From: an uncultured Faecalibacterium sp.
GTDB lineage: Bacteria > Bacillota > Clostridia > Oscillospirales > Ruminococcaceae
DNA length: 5,646 nucleotides
Reading direction: 5' to 3'
Assembly (NCBI GenBank): GCA_900765705.1
Contig: CAAFSR010000156.1
Coordinates: 1-5,646 of the forward strand
This document shows, piece after piece, positions 4,752 to 5,646 of the stretch. Position numbers and translations under genes: made by a program. Under the pieces are notes generated by a model, which was given only the letters and a program-made list of their open reading frames with translations, was not told the origin of the DNA and did no database searches. How positions within the stretch are numbered: the first letter of the stretch is position 1; the number at the start of each line of letters is the position of its first letter.

Positions 4752-5216
4752 ATGGCATTGCAGGAAGAAATCGAACAGAAGTCATTCAACATTATGATCT
4801 CCACCACAAAGCTGTCTGCCCGGACTGTCCTGCGGGCGGTAAAGGCGGCGTTTCGGCTGTACCAGTCCAAGACATCCCAAGGTAAGCAAAGTGTCCGCAC
4901 TCTTCTGCGGCAGAACCGGGGTGTGTCCAGCGTGGAGATCAGCAAGACCGGCATCCGTGGGCTGGAACGCTACGCCAAAAAGTACGGCATCGACTATGCC
5001 ATCCGCAAGGACACCTCCGAAGTGCCGCCCCGGTATCTGGTCTTTTTCAAAGCCCCGGATGCAGAAGCCTTCAACTCGGCGTTCAAAGAGTATTCGGCAT
5101 CTCTGCTGAACAAAGACAAACGCCCCTCGGTGCTGGCAAAACTGCATGAACTGGTGCAGGCGGCGGCAGAACTCCCCGGCAAAGTCCGGCATAAGGAACA
5201 GGAGCGTGGACTGTGA
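4752..5216 (+). CDS. pcfB: PcfB family protein (DUF3801), conjugation accessory
   Basis: PcfB-type proteins are encoded directly before the coupling protein in pCF10-like conjugation systems and are thought to help link the processing complex to it. The 154-residue protein opens with MALQEEIEQKSFNIMI, a family hallmark. It has a basic region (residues 20-56, many Arg/Lys, suggesting nucleic-acid contact) and the conserved core GLERYAKKYGIDYAIRKD (70-87) and PPRYLVFFKAPDAEAFNSAF. The C-terminus is Lys/Glu-rich. The ATG at 4752 follows GGGAGG (4744-4749); a GTG at 4749 lies within the ribosome site and is less likely. The stop overlaps the next start (GTGA), so it is translationally coupled to pcfC. 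No truncation is visible. Confidence 0.9.
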   Translation: MALQEEIEQKSFNIMISTTKLSARTVLRAVKAAFRLYQSKTSQGKQSVRTLLRQNRGVSSVEISKTGIRGLERYAKKYGIDYAIRKDTSEVPPRYLVFFKAPDAEAFNSAFKEYSASLLNKDKRPSVLAKLHELVQAAAELPGKVRHKEQERGL

Positions 5217-5646
5217 CCACGAAAAAGCTGACAAAGCTGCTGGCACTGTATCTGCCCTATATTTTGCTGGGGCTGGTGGCAACCAACATTGGCGAAGCGT
5301 GGCGGCTTGCCGAGGGCAAAGAGCTGGGGGATAAGATCATGGCGATGATGGGCACCGTTCCGGTGGCGTTTGCGAACCCGCTGCCCAGCTTGCATCCGCT
5401 CGATTTGCTGGTGGGCTTGTGCTGCGGTGCAGGGTTACGGCTGGCGGTCTATTTGCGTGGAAAAAACGCCAAGAAGTACCGCCACGGCATGGAGTACGGC
5501 TCTGCCCGGTGGGGCACCGCCAAGGATATTGAGCCGTTCATGGCACCCAAGTTTGCAGACAACATCATCCTGACCAAAACGGAACGGCTGATGATGTCCA
5601 ACCGCCCACCGGACCCCAAAAACGCCCGGAACAAAAATGTGCTGGT
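5213..5646 (+). CDS. pcfC: PcfC/VirD4-type conjugative coupling protein (TraG family), N-terminal part; 3' end outside window
   Basis: Type IV coupling proteins are inner-membrane ATPases that pass the relaxase-DNA complex to the mating channel. The frame opens at GTG 5213, overlapping the pcfB stop as GTGA, with AGGAG 8 nt upstream; no ATG start is near. The 144 complete residues include a first membrane helix (about 9-26, LLALYLPYILLGLVATNI), a short external segment rich in Pro before residue 62, and a second helix (about 63-81). Next comes the family signature EYGSARWGTAKDIEPFM (94-110) and NIILTKTERLMMSNR (117-131), ending at ARNKNVLV, which in the family leads straight into the Walker A motif. 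That motif and the rest of the ATPase domain lie beyond the right edge. The visible part is about a quarter of a usual 600-residue protein. The context after PcfB supports the call strongly. Confidence 0.92.
   Translation, partial: MTTKKLTKLLALYLPYILLGLVATNIGEAWRLAEGKELGDKIMAMMGTVPVAFANPLPSLHPLDLLVGLCCGAGLRLAVYLRGKNAKKYRHGMEYGSARWGTAKDIEPFMAPKFADNIILTKTERLMMSNRPPDPKNARNKNVL

Noticed and set aside
4782..5282. A 166-codon minus-strand open frame opposite pcfB
   Set aside because: It is the antisense of a clear PcfB gene and part of pcfC; it shows no family pattern and comes from the high GC of the third codon positions.

Overview
The window reads as part of an integrative and conjugative element (ICE), or an integrating conjugative plasmid, from a gut-type Clostridia host (Oscillospiraceae/Faecalibacterium-like). 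This rests on the gene set (RepA_N-type initiator, ParA, ParB, DUF3846, PcfB/DUF3801, PcfC/VirD4-type coupling protein), strong GGAGG-type ribosome sites, tightly overlapping genes and moderate GC. The host assignment is inference; the element type is well supported by gene content.

Layout from left to right. Bases 1-360 are the 3' end of a tyrosine integrase gene that continues off the left edge. Bases 361-719 hold no protein gene of clear standing. They contain a hairpin terminator, a 3' fragment of a tRNA-Leu(CAA) gene on the minus strand (the probable attachment site), four helically phased 10-bp repeats (probable Int/Xis arm sites), and a leader with two copies of GGAGGGATG. A 70-residue excisionase-type winged-helix protein follows (720-932), then a strong terminator. 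On the minus strand, a good sigma-A-like promoter sits inside that hairpin and points back over the excisionase gene.

Bases 1058-3664 form a compact replication/partition operon, repA-parA-parB, with overlapping start and stop codons. Short inverted and direct repeats in the repA linker may be origin iterons, and a perfect 27-bp palindrome lies inside parB. A terminator at 3679-3707 closes this operon. From 3732 the transfer-side operon begins: an unrecognised 140-residue protein, a small single-pass membrane protein, a DUF3846 protein, PcfB, and the N-terminal third or so of the PcfC/VirD4 coupling protein, which runs off the right edge.

How it fits together: Int and the Xis-like protein would recombine the element at a tRNA-Leu gene. 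RepA/ParA/ParB would replicate and segregate the excised circle. PcfB and PcfC would bring the relaxosome to the mating channel. The integrase end and the rep/par end meet here across a single tRNA 3' fragment with no intact tRNA gene, which is the arrangement of an attP site in an excised circle or of two elements in tandem. I do not see a clearly new defence or enzymatic system; the most interesting signals are the recombination junction, the phased repeats, the parB palindrome and the minus-strand promoter.
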